A stretch of DNA of 64,000 nucleotides from contig NZ_AZDA01000046.1 in the NCBI RefSeq assembly GCF_001434575.1, forward strand, positions 1-64,000, written 5' to 3'. A program made the position numbers and the translations under genes. The DNA is from Loigolactobacillus bifermentans DSM 20003. Lineage in GTDB: Bacteria; Bacillota; Bacilli; Lactobacillales; Lactobacillaceae. The notes beneath the pieces are model-generated. The model saw only the letters and a program-made list of their open reading frames with translations, searched no databases and was not told the DNA's origin. Positions 47,159 to 55,189 of the stretch are shown piece by piece. Within the stretch, counting starts at the first letter, position 1. Every line of letters starts with the position of its first letter.

Positions 47159-48335
47159 CTTTATCACCTCCCTTCGCTTGTGCCGCGGCGACATCGCCGA
47201 TTTGGTCAAGTGGTACCAGGTCTTTACTGATATACAATTGCTGTGATTCTTTGGTGCCAGCCGGTTTGTGCCCCAGCATTACCCGGGCATCATCTGGCAT
47301 TAACATGGCCGTGCGCACTTGGTTATAAGCAATTGTCGTCTTCACCGAATACGGCACGAAGTCCAAAATATTAATGCGCCATTCTAATCGCAACCCGGAC
47401 GCGTCATCAAAAAACAACCTGGTATAATGTTCCGCCAAATTTTTGAGGTATGGCCGTACCACCTTGTTGTGCAGGTACATCATGGCTTTTTCAACGTCGG
47501 TTTCCATCAGTTTTTGATATGTTCCAACGTTAATGCCCAGGTATTTGCCTAAATCCGGCTTATAAACGTTGAGATAAGACAAAATCTTATCATCTTCCAC
47601 TGGTGATTCTAGGGTTTCGATTGAGTACCCTTTACCTAACGGCACGATTTTGGTTTCGCCAGACGTGCTAACGCCATCTAATTGCTTTTTGATTGCATCA
47701 ATCAACGTTTTTTGATTTTTGTTGCTTGGGGTTATCACACTGTCTAACCGTAGTAAAAACGCTAGCAAGCCACCCTTTTTATACTTCTCATTCAAGGCTT
47801 GTTCCGCGTTCATCACCCCATCTAAGGTGTTTCGGCCTAATTCCAATAGGCCAACGCCTTCATCGTAACCAGTGCCAACATTTTTAATGTGGCGAATGGC
47901 TGCACCGGGAATTTCAGTTGCACCAACCCGATAATGCTCTGTTAAACGATCATCCAGCTCAGTATAAACGTCGCCTAAAAGATGTAATTGGCCATTAACA
48001 TAAATTGGATAGGCATCCCCTTGTAACAGCAACAAGTTACACTGTAGCCTGGCGAACTCACTCCCTGTTAAATAGCCGTTTGGATTGCGCAGCACTTTCA
48101 ACGCGGCATGATTTTTTACTTCGTTATCATTGGCATCCAGTACTACCGGTTCTGCTAGCACTACTTGATTCGCAATATCCGATAACAATTCATAAACGTC
48201 TGATGATTCCAAAATATTGGCATCATTCACCAAATGTGATTGCCAGCGAATCGTACTGGTTGCTACATCATCTAACCAACCCCGTCGTTCCAACAAATGT
48301 CGAATCTGACGCGAAAAGAAACTTCTAACTCCCAA
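47106..48335 (-). CDS. Portal protein
   Basis: A 409-aa HK97-type portal forming the dodecameric DNA gate. Family features: an N-terminal start MGVRSFFSRQ, NPNGYLTGSEFARL, GIRHIKN-like AAIRHIKNVGTGYDEGVGLL, and the C-terminal ring helix with MLMPDDARVMLGHKP. The C-terminus is Gln/Asn-rich. It follows the terminase large subunit. Confidence 0.93.
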   Translation of the reverse strand: MGVRSFFSRQIRHLLERRGWLDDVATSTIRWQSHLVNDANILESSDVYELLSDIANQVVLAEPVVLDANDNEVKNHAALKVLRNPNGYLTGSEFARLQCNLLLLQGDAYPIYVNGQLHLLGDVYTELDDRLTEHYRVGATEIPGAAIRHIKNVGTGYDEGVGLLELGRNTLDGVMNAEQALNEKYKKGGLLAFLLRLDSVITPSNKNQKTLIDAIKKQLDGVSTSGETKIVPLGKGYSIETLESPVEDDKILSYLNVYKPDLGKYLGINVGTYQKLMETDVEKAMMYLHNKVVRPYLKNLAEHYTRLFFDDASGLRLEWRINILDFVPYSVKTTIAYNQVRTAMLMPDDARVMLGHKPAGTKESQQLYISKDLVPLDQIGDVAAAQAKGGDKDDNQSQGSQNLSNQPLQ

Positions 48336-48346
48336 ATTATCACCAC

Positions 48347-50074
48347 CTATTTGTATAAATCGTTGACATAATCGTTCATTTCATCTGCTGTCACATCACT
48401 CATTTGGTCAACCGTTGATTTGTGAGCATCGAAAAAGGCGGCAGCCCCGTCAATTTTATGAGTGGACTGTCGCTTTGAAGGCGCAATCATACCGTTAATA
48501 TTTTCAATTGCAACGACGTTTAACAAGCAATAAACCAGCAGCGGATTATCCGTAATCAATCGTTTTTCATACATTAATCGTTCAGTATCACGCACAACGT
48601 CATTCAAAACGGTTGGGTACTGGCGAACTTCAACGCATTCTAAGCCAAGATTCTCAAACATTTCTACCAAGTGCTGGGCCATGGCGGGATCATAATTGAT
48701 ACCCTGAATTTCATATTCTTCCATCAGGCCCCGCACATATTCCAGCACCTGGTCTTGGTCAATCATCCGACCTTCACAAAATTCAACAAACCCTTGTTCT
48801 GCCAGTTGACGATAGGGCACGTTATCTTCTTGCTCCCGAAAATCAACGTTTTCAAACGGCAAGAAATAACGTTGTTTTACCTTCAACATGGCGCGACCAT
48901 CTTCCATTTGTGTTGGGAAATTCAATGAAATGCAGGTTAAATCGGTTGTTTTGGACAAATCGACACCTAGCCAACATGGCATGTGGCTAAGGTCGCCCAT
49001 TTTACCTGGTTGCAAAATTGGTTCCACTTGATCGCGGGTGAAATAATTGTCCGCACCGTTTACAAACACGTCTAAATGCTTTGATAAGAATTCACCTTTA
49101 CCGTGTTCAGAACGCTCAGCCGATTTAAATTCCTTCTCTAAAAATTCCATAGTGACTGAGATACCAATGTTCGGATTGACCATTTTCCAAACTTTACGAT
49201 CAGCATAATCATAGCCGCGGTTGGGTTCATAGATCAGCACCAGCCGTGAATCATCATTGTCTTGCTCCAGAATCGCTTTTGATTCCTTGTACACGCGCAT
49301 CCCGACTGAAGACGACCCTTTGCCGGCAGTTGAAATGTTAAACATGATTGGCTGCAACCGATCGGCCATGGCTGACTTGAAGTTATCGTATTGTTCCATG
49401 TTCTTCTGAGTATGTAATTCATCATTCAAAACAAATGAGGGGTTAGACCCTTCAATTTTGCCAGTATTCTTGGTCATTACCTTGAATTCATTGATGTAAT
49501 TAATGCCCTCAAGATCATAACGATAAGCCGCACCAGTAACCGAACCACCTTTGCCTTTAAAAATCTGGGTATTGGCATAAAGTTCTTCACTGTTCTGAAT
49601 CGTTAATGCAAATGGGCCAGCAGCATACTGTGCCTGGTCAAAATCTGACGCACAGCAATACACGTTGGCCCCTAATTCGTCATCCCCATACATGGCGTAA
49701 GCCAAAGCTCCAGTACCAATCAGTGTTTTCCCATTCTTTTTCGGCACTTGCCAGTAAACTTCACTGATAACGCGGCATGTTTCGCCTTTGTCGTTATGAT
49801 GCTGCCACCCATAGAGCTGCGCAAAGCCAAACATTTCCCATGGTTCTAGTTCCAGTAGCTTCCCGGCCAAAGTGCCTTTAACATGCCGTACAAACGTCTG
49901 CATAAAGTCCAGCGCTTCATTGGCTTTGTAATTATCCCACCAAATATCCTTACGTTTTTTCCACTTGAAATAGCGTTTGACGGCCTTTCGAATGGTCATT
50001 GGGTATCTTTTAGGGTAGCGGCGCACCAATTTTGCATAGATTTCAGCGTAATTTGTTTCGGCGTCAATTTCCAT
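48347..50074 (-). CDS. terL: Terminase large subunit
   Basis: Packaging ATPase/nuclease of 575 aa. The ATPase domain contains a Walker A-like VPKKNGKTLIGTG, an acidic Walker B-like FVLNDELHTQ and a later coupling region. The C-terminal nuclease domain has LGVDLSKTTDLTC (first Asp) and PAMAQHLVEMFE. It overlaps the small subunit gene by one base. Confidence 0.94.
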   Translation of the reverse strand: MEIDAETNYAEIYAKLVRRYPKRYPMTIRKAVKRYFKWKKRKDIWWDNYKANEALDFMQTFVRHVKGTLAGKLLELEPWEMFGFAQLYGWQHHNDKGETCRVISEVYWQVPKKNGKTLIGTGALAYAMYGDDELGANVYCCASDFDQAQYAAGPFALTIQNSEELYANTQIFKGKGGSVTGAAYRYDLEGINYINEFKVMTKNTGKIEGSNPSFVLNDELHTQKNMEQYDNFKSAMADRLQPIMFNISTAGKGSSSVGMRVYKESKAILEQDNDDSRLVLIYEPNRGYDYADRKVWKMVNPNIGISVTMEFLEKEFKSAERSEHGKGEFLSKHLDVFVNGADNYFTRDQVEPILQPGKMGDLSHMPCWLGVDLSKTTDLTCISLNFPTQMEDGRAMLKVKQRYFLPFENVDFREQEDNVPYRQLAEQGFVEFCEGRMIDQDQVLEYVRGLMEEYEIQGINYDPAMAQHLVEMFENLGLECVEVRQYPTVLNDVVRDTERLMYEKRLITDNPLLVYCLLNVVAIENINGMIAPSKRQSTHKIDGAAAFFDAHKSTVDQMSDVTADEMNDYVNDLYK

Positions 50075-50535
50075 TAGCCACTACCGCGCTTTCGGTTCCA
50101 TTTATCTTTAAAATTAAGTACCGCATTAGGCCGATTACCGTTTTCAATTTCAGCTTGGCCGGTTGTTGTATCAACGGTTGTGCCGCCTGTAATCACACGT
50201 CTTGCTAAGCTCTTATTCGTCATTCCTAGCCGTTCTAAAGCCCGTAATTTCTTCTCTGACCAAATATCCACTTGCACACTTAAAGGGTGCTTAACGGCGT
50301 TTTTTGCACCGTTTTTATTCGTAAAGGATTGTGTCTCAGGAAAACCCGCGTCGCTCCAACGTTTATACATGACTTTGTACACTCGAAAAGCATCTAAATA
50401 GCTCTCAATCAATGGATCTAAAAGTATCGAATAAACGTCCGTTTTTTGCATGATTTCAAGTACTCGATTCCGCTCAGCATCAACGGTTGCGGCCATTTCT
50501 TCAACTTCTTTTTGCTTTTTCGTTTTGCGGCCCAT
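50074..50535 (-). CDS. terS: Terminase small subunit, P27 family
   Basis: DNA-recognition subunit (153 aa), rich in helix. LIESYLDAFRVYKVMYKRW and VDIWSEKKLRALERLGMTNKS (in part) are typical of P27-type small terminases of cos phages. Its upstream region probably contains the packaging (cos) site. Confidence 0.88.
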   Translation of the reverse strand: MGRKTKKQKEVEEMAATVDAERNRVLEIMQKTDVYSILLDPLIESYLDAFRVYKVMYKRWSDAGFPETQSFTNKNGAKNAVKHPLSVQVDIWSEKKLRALERLGMTNKSLARRVITGGTTVDTTTGQAEIENGNRPNAVLNFKDKWNRKRGSG

Positions 50536-50597
50536 CGACGTTCACCCCCCTTTGAAAATTTTTTTGGTCAGAACTGCGCGCGCGTCTCCACCCTGCC
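50536..50597 (-). other. Probable cos region
   Basis: The only gap between HNH and terS genes. It contains a striking CGCGCGCG stretch (plus strand near 50578-50585) next to AT-rich and C6 runs. In HK97-like phages with an HNH gene next to terS, the packaging site is usually here. The cut position cannot be set from sequence alone. Confidence 0.4.
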
Positions 50598-51029
50598 CTA
50601 TCCCTCCGGCGGCCTAAAATTTTGATTTGGGGTAGGGGGGCTAAAGTAAGATGGGAAGACTTTCGGCGGCTTGGCTTCCTGTTCGTGTTCTACAATTGGA
50701 TGACATAAATTGCAAAGTAGCATAATATTGTTTGGATCATAAGCTAGACTTGCATCAACCTTAATTGGTTTAATGTGATGATGATGCTTGTGTCTGCCAT
50801 AGACATAGCGACCACATCGTTGGCAGCAATTGTGTTCCCGAATATCAACCTCCATACACACAGTCTGCCAACGTTCGGTGCGATAGTACGGCTTGTTGTC
50901 ATGGTGATAGACATCACGTTTCTTCCGCTTGGCCTGTCGGTACTTACGACTATAGGCATGCTCCTGGCAGTACTTGCCATGGTCTACCAGGTTGTTGCAG
51001 CCTTCATACTGACACATTTGTTTAGACAT
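50598..51029 (-). CDS. HNH endonuclease
   Basis: A 143-aa nuclease next to terS. The N-terminal zinc-ribbon-like part has CQYEGCNNLVDHGKYCQEH. The HNH core is CQRCGRYVYGRHKHHHHIKPI, with Asn in YDPNNIMLLCNLCHPIVEHEQ (shown in parts). It works with the terminase in cos cleavage and head maturation in HK97-like phages. Its ATG overlaps the stop of the preceding gene. Confidence 0.9.
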   Translation of the reverse strand: MSKQMCQYEGCNNLVDHGKYCQEHAYSRKYRQAKRKKRDVYHHDNKPYYRTERWQTVCMEVDIREHNCCQRCGRYVYGRHKHHHHIKPIKVDASLAYDPNNIMLLCNLCHPIVEHEQEAKPPKVFPSYFSPPTPNQNFRPPEG

Positions 51030-51255
51030 GATCGTTAATCAACGCAATCAAGTCAGCCTTCTTGATTTTAGTTGGTACCTCAATGTTCATTGATTCGGCA
51101 ATTGCTCTGAGTCCACCAACCGTTTCATACTCCAGGTCTCTTCGTGGTAGTTCCGGTTCGACCATGGTGCTATCAAATGGCAGCAGGACTGTCCGCTTAT
51201 TGTCAGTGTCCCAGCACTCCATACCTGCGCAGGTGCTGCGAATCTCCATTAACAT
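51022..51255 (-). CDS. Small phage protein with SAP/HeH-like C-terminus
   Basis: A 77-aa protein. The C-terminal 35 residues (VGGLRAIAESMNIEVPTKIK then KADLIALI) look like a HeH/SAP-type nucleic-acid-binding helix pair. Start chosen at 51255, with GAGG 8 nt before it. Located beside the HNH gene; it may take part in packaging or late gene control. Confidence 0.55.
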   Translation of the reverse strand: MLMEIRSTCAGMECWDTDNKRTVLLPFDSTMVEPELPRRDLEYETVGGLRAIAESMNIEVPTKIKKADLIALINDHV

Positions 51256-51273
51256 ATCGCTCACCTCATCCCA

Positions 51274-51309
51274 TAAAAATACCCAACCAGCTGCAGCAGC
51301 CGATTGGGT
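51274..51309 (-). terminator. Terminator after the membrane-protein gene
   Basis: Minus-strand ACCCAATCGGCTGC / GCAGCTGGTTGGGT (14 pairs, two wobble), followed by ATTTTTAT. With the terminator at 52186-52214 it brackets the 253-aa membrane-protein gene. Confidence 0.8.
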
Positions 51310-51362
51310 TGATTTGAATTATTTGATGTTATTAAGATACCACGTTAATTGCAATAGTAACA

Positions 51363-51390
51363 TTCGATTTATTAGTGTTCATAAATCGAA
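51363..51390. repeat. Inverted repeat downstream of the membrane-protein gene
   Basis: TTCGATTTAT-8 nt-ATAAATCGAA, a perfect 10-bp inverted repeat without a T run. Possible RNA stabiliser or protein-binding site. Confidence 0.5.
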
Positions 51391-51406
51391 CGTTATTCTG
51401 TAATAA

Positions 51407-52168
51407 TCAATTATTCTTGCTTTTATTATTACTTGCTTTCTCTAACTTTTTTAATTCAATAGCCTCAGTTATCGTATTTAAATTCAAATTATCTTCTCTG
51501 TAATCAAACATCGTTGCTATCAACATTGCTATACATAATGTTAGCCCGCTTAAAAACCAATAAGTATTTATTTTTTCTGAATAAACAAATTTATATAATT
51601 TTTGAAATAGCCAACCCATCTTATTAACTTGATCTGAACTCAAGTTACCAGATAACTCCAACAAAGTCTTAAGTACAATTACAATTACCGTTGCCGATAC
51701 GATATTCGCTAAAATATACTTATATTTTACTGAAGCATTTATTTTTGTTTGCAATATTACTTTTTCTACATATAAGTCTTCAATTTCCTCTTTTGTCTTT
51801 TCTCCAATTCGGTCCTTAACTGATTTCTTTGTCTTCCTCATCGCCTCACTTTCCCATCCATCAGAATAATACTGTAACTTCATTAATCTCCACTGAACAT
51901 TTTTGTCTTCCAAAGAATAGACCAATTTATTCACTACAACAAACAGCAGATAAACGGGACCAAATAATAAAAGTGTTAACACAATAAAATTAACCATCAT
52001 CACAATAAACTGTTTCCAATCAAAATAAGGCTTTAAACTTGCCTCAGAAAATGATAATACTAGCATAAATAAAAAGTAATATCTAAAGCGTTTCAATCTC
52101 TTAATTAATTCTCTTGCAAGTGCGCAAATATTTTTTAGCAAACCTTCCATTTTCCCTTCACTCTTCAT
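51407..52168 (-). CDS. Membrane protein, probable prophage moron
   Basis: A 253-aa protein of unknown family with about four hydrophobic segments: two near the N-terminus (FRYYFLFMLVLSF; FIVMMVNFIVLTLLLFGPVYLLF in part), and two later (ILANIVSATVIVIVLKTL; WFLSGLTLCIAMLIATMF). A charged cytosolic-looking loop separates the pairs, and the C-terminus is Lys/Asn-rich. The region is clearly more AT-rich than the head genes around it and is bracketed by terminators, typical of an acquired accessory gene. Host-fitness or superinfection-exclusion function is possible but not shown. Confidence 0.65.
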   Translation of the reverse strand: MKSEGKMEGLLKNICALARELIKRLKRFRYYFLFMLVLSFSEASLKPYFDWKQFIVMMVNFIVLTLLLFGPVYLLFVVVNKLVYSLEDKNVQWRLMKLQYYSDGWESEAMRKTKKSVKDRIGEKTKEEIEDLYVEKVILQTKINASVKYKYILANIVSATVIVIVLKTLLELSGNLSSDQVNKMGWLFQKLYKFVYSEKINTYWFLSGLTLCIAMLIATMFDYREDNLNLNTITEAIELKKLEKASNNKSKNN

Positions 52169-52185
52169 ACATTGTCCCCCAAACT

Positions 52186-52214
52186 AAAAATAGACGTACC
52201 AACCGATACGTCTA
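52186..52214 (-). terminator. Terminator of the ArpU-like regulator gene
   Basis: Minus-strand TAGACGTA-8 nt-TACGTCTA followed by T5, overlapping the stop codon of the regulator gene. Confidence 0.8.
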
Positions 52215-52634
52215 CTCTGCGCCTGCCCCTATATAGTTGTCAATAAAATCCAGCCTACGGTGTAACTCGGCGTGCTTCTGTCGGATATAGCTTACCGAGT
52301 AATTGAGATCCGTTGCAATATCTTCTAGCGTTTCGCCTTCAACATACTTCTTCCGCAAAATCTGTGCTTCAGTGCCTTTAAACTTTTGAATCAATTCTTT
52401 CAAATCTGTCACTGCCCGTTTGCGCCATTGTAGTTCGGCAGTCAATTTATCCAGCTCTTTGTTCAATTGCGCCGGTCGTGAGTGATCACCACCCACGTGC
52501 ATTTGGCCTAAGTCGCCGGATAACCAACGGTCAGATTCAGCTGTCGTTTTTTGAATTTCCCACTCAAGATAACTAATGTCATTTTCAAGCTGCATGTACT
52601 CATTCAACCATTTATAGCTTGACCCCTTCACCAC
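52212..52634 (-). CDS. ArpU/RinA-like late transcription regulator
   Basis: A 140-aa protein. The N-terminal half is coiled coil. The C-terminal half is a sigma-70 region-4-like helix-turn-helix (GTEAQILRKKYVEGETLEDI, then LNYSVSYIRQKHAELHRRL). Such regulators turn on the late structural genes and sit at the end of the early region, as here. It appears to start at a GTG. Because terminators follow it, it may work partly by allowing read-through; that is inference. Confidence 0.82.
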   Translation of the reverse strand: MVKGSSYKWLNEYMQLENDISYLEWEIQKTTAESDRWLSGDLGQMHVGGDHSRPAQLNKELDKLTAELQWRKRAVTDLKELIQKFKGTEAQILRKKYVEGETLEDIATDLNYSVSYIRQKHAELHRRLDFIDNYIGAGAE

Positions 52635-52664
52635 TTAGCGCCACCACTTTCTAATTATGTCTAT

Positions 52665-52743
52665 GCTATAATTTTAAGTGGTCCTTGAAGAAAGAGTCCT
52701 TCAGTTAAGTCACCGTGTCTTGAGCCGCACGATGGCTTTTTTT
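52665..52743 (+). ncRNA. Possible small plus-strand RNA upstream of the late regulator
   Basis: An extended -10 promoter (TGCTATAAT at 52664-52672) on the strand opposite to all neighbouring genes, then about 65 nt ending at a T7 run (52737-52743). The terminator stem is weak: AGCC/GGCT plus flanking partial pairs. It would be antisense to the leader of the late-regulator transcript. Confidence 0.28.
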
Positions 52744-52748
52744 ACGGC

Positions 52749-52931
52749 CTAAAATGGATAACTGTCAGTCTTAGCATTCAGTTGCCATTGATCGAGTTTC
52801 ACCTTTGCTTCTGCTAACAAACCATGTAATGCTGGTTCATCAATCGGAAATACAACTTCTGACAACTCGTAAAACGGCAACTCAAATGCTGCCATGATGG
52901 TCTTTTCTGCTTTGCGTTTGGTAATCTTCAT
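52749..52931 (-). CDS. Hypothetical phage protein (60 aa)
   Basis: A small protein starting MKITKRKAEKTIMAAFELP, helical, with an acidic middle. It overlaps the upstream gene by 50 nt, common in compact phage early regions. No domain recognised. Confidence 0.5.
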   Translation of the reverse strand: MKITKRKAEKTIMAAFELPFYELSEVVFPIDEPALHGLLAEAKVKLDQWQLNAKTDSYPF

Positions 52932-53106
52932 CCCTTAACCCCACTTCAATCGGTGTATAGTCTGGTTGCATTTGGCAAAACTCACGGTTAAACGCTGTTT
53001 TGAGCCTGGCCACGTCACTGTATTCAACTAGCAATCCATTGTCATTATACAGGTAAACCCAGCAATTTAAACCTTCATGCCACCGCCGTAAATAACACTT
53101 ATCCAT
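52882..53106 (-). CDS. Hypothetical phage protein (74 aa)
   Basis: Starts MDKCYLRRWHEGLNCWVYLY, a small beta-rich protein with several Trp, Cys and Tyr. Overlaps the nuclease-like gene by 8 nt. No family recognised. Confidence 0.55.
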   Translation of the reverse strand: MDKCYLRRWHEGLNCWVYLYNDNGLLVEYSDVARLKTAFNREFCQMQPDYTPIEVGLRDEDYQTQSRKDHHGSI

Positions 53107-53575
53107 TTCGGTGGCCGTGAACTAATACAATATTCCATAACATCTCAGACGCTGGTCTTGCACGATTGCGATTCGGACCAAAATCAAATTTACGATATAA
53201 CCGAGTCCAGTTTTTATCAGGACAAAGCACAGCATCAATATTATTAGGTAGCATAATTTTTTGATATAACTCCTCAGCAAATTCTTGCGTAGTCACCAGG
53301 TAATTATGATCACCGTAAAAGCTCAACCCATGGCCACTTTTAAAATCACCCATACAAGATTTCACTTCGTAACAACTAAACTCACCTAATTCAATGGTGG
53401 CAGCCGTGACGGCCATACCACTTCGGCCTGGCTTAAATCCTACGAAGTCAATACGACGTTCACTGTCCCGCCACTGGTCAAATGTCACTTCGGAACTCCA
53501 ATATTCATCTTGGGAAACAAGTCGTTTGGCCACTAGGTCACTTAACCGTTTTGTAATCTCTGATCGTTCAGCCAT
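53099..53575 (-). CDS. PD-(D/E)XK nuclease-like protein
   Basis: A 158-aa protein whose central part reads RRIDFVGFKPG, then SCYEVKSCMGDFKSGHGL (Asp and Glu-X-Lys of a restriction-endonuclease-like fold), followed by DHNYLVTT and a C-terminal lysine/arginine region. The layout resembles MmcB-type or Holliday-junction-resolvase-like proteins in phages. It may process phage DNA; the activity is inferred from the motif only. Confidence 0.65.
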   Translation of the reverse strand: MAERSEITKRLSDLVAKRLVSQDEYWSSEVTFDQWRDSERRIDFVGFKPGRSGMAVTAATIELGEFSCYEVKSCMGDFKSGHGLSFYGDHNYLVTTQEFAEELYQKIMLPNNIDAVLCPDKNWTRLYRKFDFGPNRNRARPASEMLWNIVLVHGHRNG

Positions 53576-53586
53576 GTTGTCACCTC

Positions 53587-53847
53587 TTAACCTATTTCTT
53601 TGTTGTTATAAACGTCATCCCAATATTGTCGTATCTCTTCATACCAGGCTTCACTACGGAACGTGTTGAATGGTCGCTTACGTCTATCCCAATACCTTGG
53701 ATAACCACCTTCCGGCCTCGCTTCACGCATTTTGAGACGCATCACTAACCGTCCTCTACTTTTGGGCTTATCCTTATAATCTGAATCACCGAATACAACA
53801 TGTAAAAGTGCTGAAATCTTTGTTGGTCCCCATACAGTTCGTTTCAT
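53587..53847 (-). CDS. Hypothetical phage protein (86 aa)
   Basis: Basic, Arg/Lys- and Trp-rich protein (RLVMRLKMREARPEGGYPRYW). Possibly nucleic-acid-binding. Overlaps the upstream gene by 4 nt. No family recognised. Confidence 0.55.
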   Translation of the reverse strand: MKRTVWGPTKISALLHVVFGDSDYKDKPKSRGRLVMRLKMREARPEGGYPRYWDRRKRPFNTFRSEAWYEEIRQYWDDVYNNKEIG

Positions 53848-54122
53848 TTTGTAGTCTCCCCATCTGTCGTATTAAAGCACTGTTTCAGTACATCCTTTGG
53901 AATAACAATTAGATCACCATTCGGTTTGCTTGCAATATAGTCACCAACTTCAATTTCGACATCCCCACTACTCGTTGGTAAAAAGTATCTACCCCTGGGT
54001 ACTAATTCATCCATGGTTTGCATGTCACACAAGTCTGCAGCTGGTTCAATTCGAATGTGGTATTTAAGAAACATGGTCAGCCAACCCGTTAATTGTTCGG
54101 CTTCAATGTAATACTTTTTCAT
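53844..54122 (-). CDS. Hypothetical phage protein (92 aa)
   Basis: Starts MKKYYIEAEQLTGWLTMFLK. The last half (GRYFLPTSSGDVEIEVGDYI, ASKPNGDLIVIPKDVLKQCF) is like small phage proteins with a beta-barrel fold. Unknown function. Confidence 0.6.
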   Translation of the reverse strand: MKKYYIEAEQLTGWLTMFLKYHIRIEPAADLCDMQTMDELVPRGRYFLPTSSGDVEIEVGDYIASKPNGDLIVIPKDVLKQCFNTTDGETTK

Positions 54123-54140
54123 ACTTACACGCCCTCACTT

Positions 54141-54452
54141 TCAAAACCGCTTATATTTCTCAATCATTACTTCCATGTTCCTTCTGGCAAATAAAGTGTC
54201 ATCAACATCAGCTAGCGGCTTAGATACTTCAACACCCAGCAAATGGACCTGGGTTAATCTCACGGACAATAATTCACCGTTCACCGCAACAACTGCCACC
54301 GGATTTGAAATCACACCACTTACATCTTCAATTCTCAATGCAATATGTCGATGTGCTTCTTGATAAACACCGTATAAATCGCCTTTAAAAACGTCATTCC
54401 CCAGTTTCACTAAACAAAGTTGTGTCACACATTCGATTTCAAAACTTGCCAT
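54141..54452 (-). CDS. Hypothetical phage protein (103 aa)
   Basis: Starts MASFEIECVTQLCLVKLG, beta-rich, with an acidic patch near the end. ATG overlaps the HTH gene stop. No family recognised. Confidence 0.6.
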   Translation of the reverse strand: MASFEIECVTQLCLVKLGNDVFKGDLYGVYQEAHRHIALRIEDVSGVISNPVAVVAVNGELLSVRLTQVHLLGVEVSKPLADVDDTLFARRNMEVMIEKYKRF

Positions 54453-54688
54453 TATTCATCATCCTCTCGCCAATCGTCTACTAAATCCCCTGGTGCCACT
54501 TCAAGTGCTTCAGCAATTTTGCTTAGATTCACCACCGATACCCCATAAGGCTGATTAGCCTGAATAGTATGGGCCAACACACTGTAATTAATGCCTGATA
54601 GCGTTGACAATTGGCGCAAGTTCAAATGCTGCAGCTTGGCAAAATATAAAATGTTACCTGATACCACTTCTTTAATGTCTTTTGCCAT
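54452..54688 (-). CDS. HTH XRE-family small DNA-binding protein
   Basis: A 78-aa Cro/C1-type helix-turn-helix protein: LRQLSTLSGINYSVLAHTI, then VVNLSKIAEALEVAPGDLV. The ATG at 54688 follows GGTGAGG closely; the longer frame adds 10 residues without support. A second regulator in the early region, beyond the main CI/Cro pair. Confidence 0.75.
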   Translation of the reverse strand: MAKDIKEVVSGNILYFAKLQHLNLRQLSTLSGINYSVLAHTIQANQPYGVSVVNLSKIAEALEVAPGDLVDDWREDDE

Positions 54689-54968
54689 TAGCCTCACCCG
54701 TTGAATCATCCACATCAAAGTAAGCCATTACCGGATGGACTTCGCCTTTAATGATTTCATCCACTTTGAAATACTCAAGGTTACAAACGTTGATAGAAAT
54801 CCCTTGGCCCACGTGCAGCCAATTGTTGTCCACATAAGGTTCATCCCCTGGCCACAACTTCTTACGATTGACATACTCTGGCCGATTCATTCCCTTGAAT
54901 TTATACTTCACATCAAAGAAACGTGGCTTCGGATGTTCTTCAGTGACTGTCACTTGCTGTTTTTTCAT
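54672..54968 (-). CDS. Hypothetical phage protein (98 aa)
   Basis: Starts MKKQQVTVTEEHPKPRFFDV; basic N-terminal half, acidic end. Overlaps the HTH gene start by 17 nt. No family recognised. Confidence 0.6.
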   Translation of the reverse strand: MKKQQVTVTEEHPKPRFFDVKYKFKGMNRPEYVNRKKLWPGDEPYVDNNWLHVGQGISINVCNLEYFKVDEIIKGEVHPVMAYFDVDDSTGEANGKRH

Positions 54969-54978
54969 AATCTCACCC

Positions 54979-55185
54979 CTAATGTTTTGTAAATCCTGAC
55001 CGAAACATTTCCACTTGTCGGTACTCTAAACTTAAAGACACCAGATAGATTGTTTGTCTACCATACTCATTGGATCTAAAGACCTTTTCAACGAAACCTT
55101 GTTGCTCTTTTATTAAAGTTTGGCCTAAGCAAACCACTGGCTTAACATAAACCAAATCATTCACTCGAATCTCTGCTGCACTCAT
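54979..55185 (-). CDS. Hypothetical phage protein (68 aa)
   Basis: Starts MSAAEIRVNDLVYVKPVVCL; a small all-beta, SH3-like-looking protein. Follows rep within 5 nt. No family recognised. Confidence 0.55.
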   Translation of the reverse strand: MSAAEIRVNDLVYVKPVVCLGQTLIKEQQGFVEKVFRSNEYGRQTIYLVSLSLEYRQVEMFRSGFTKH

Positions 55186-55189
55186 GATT

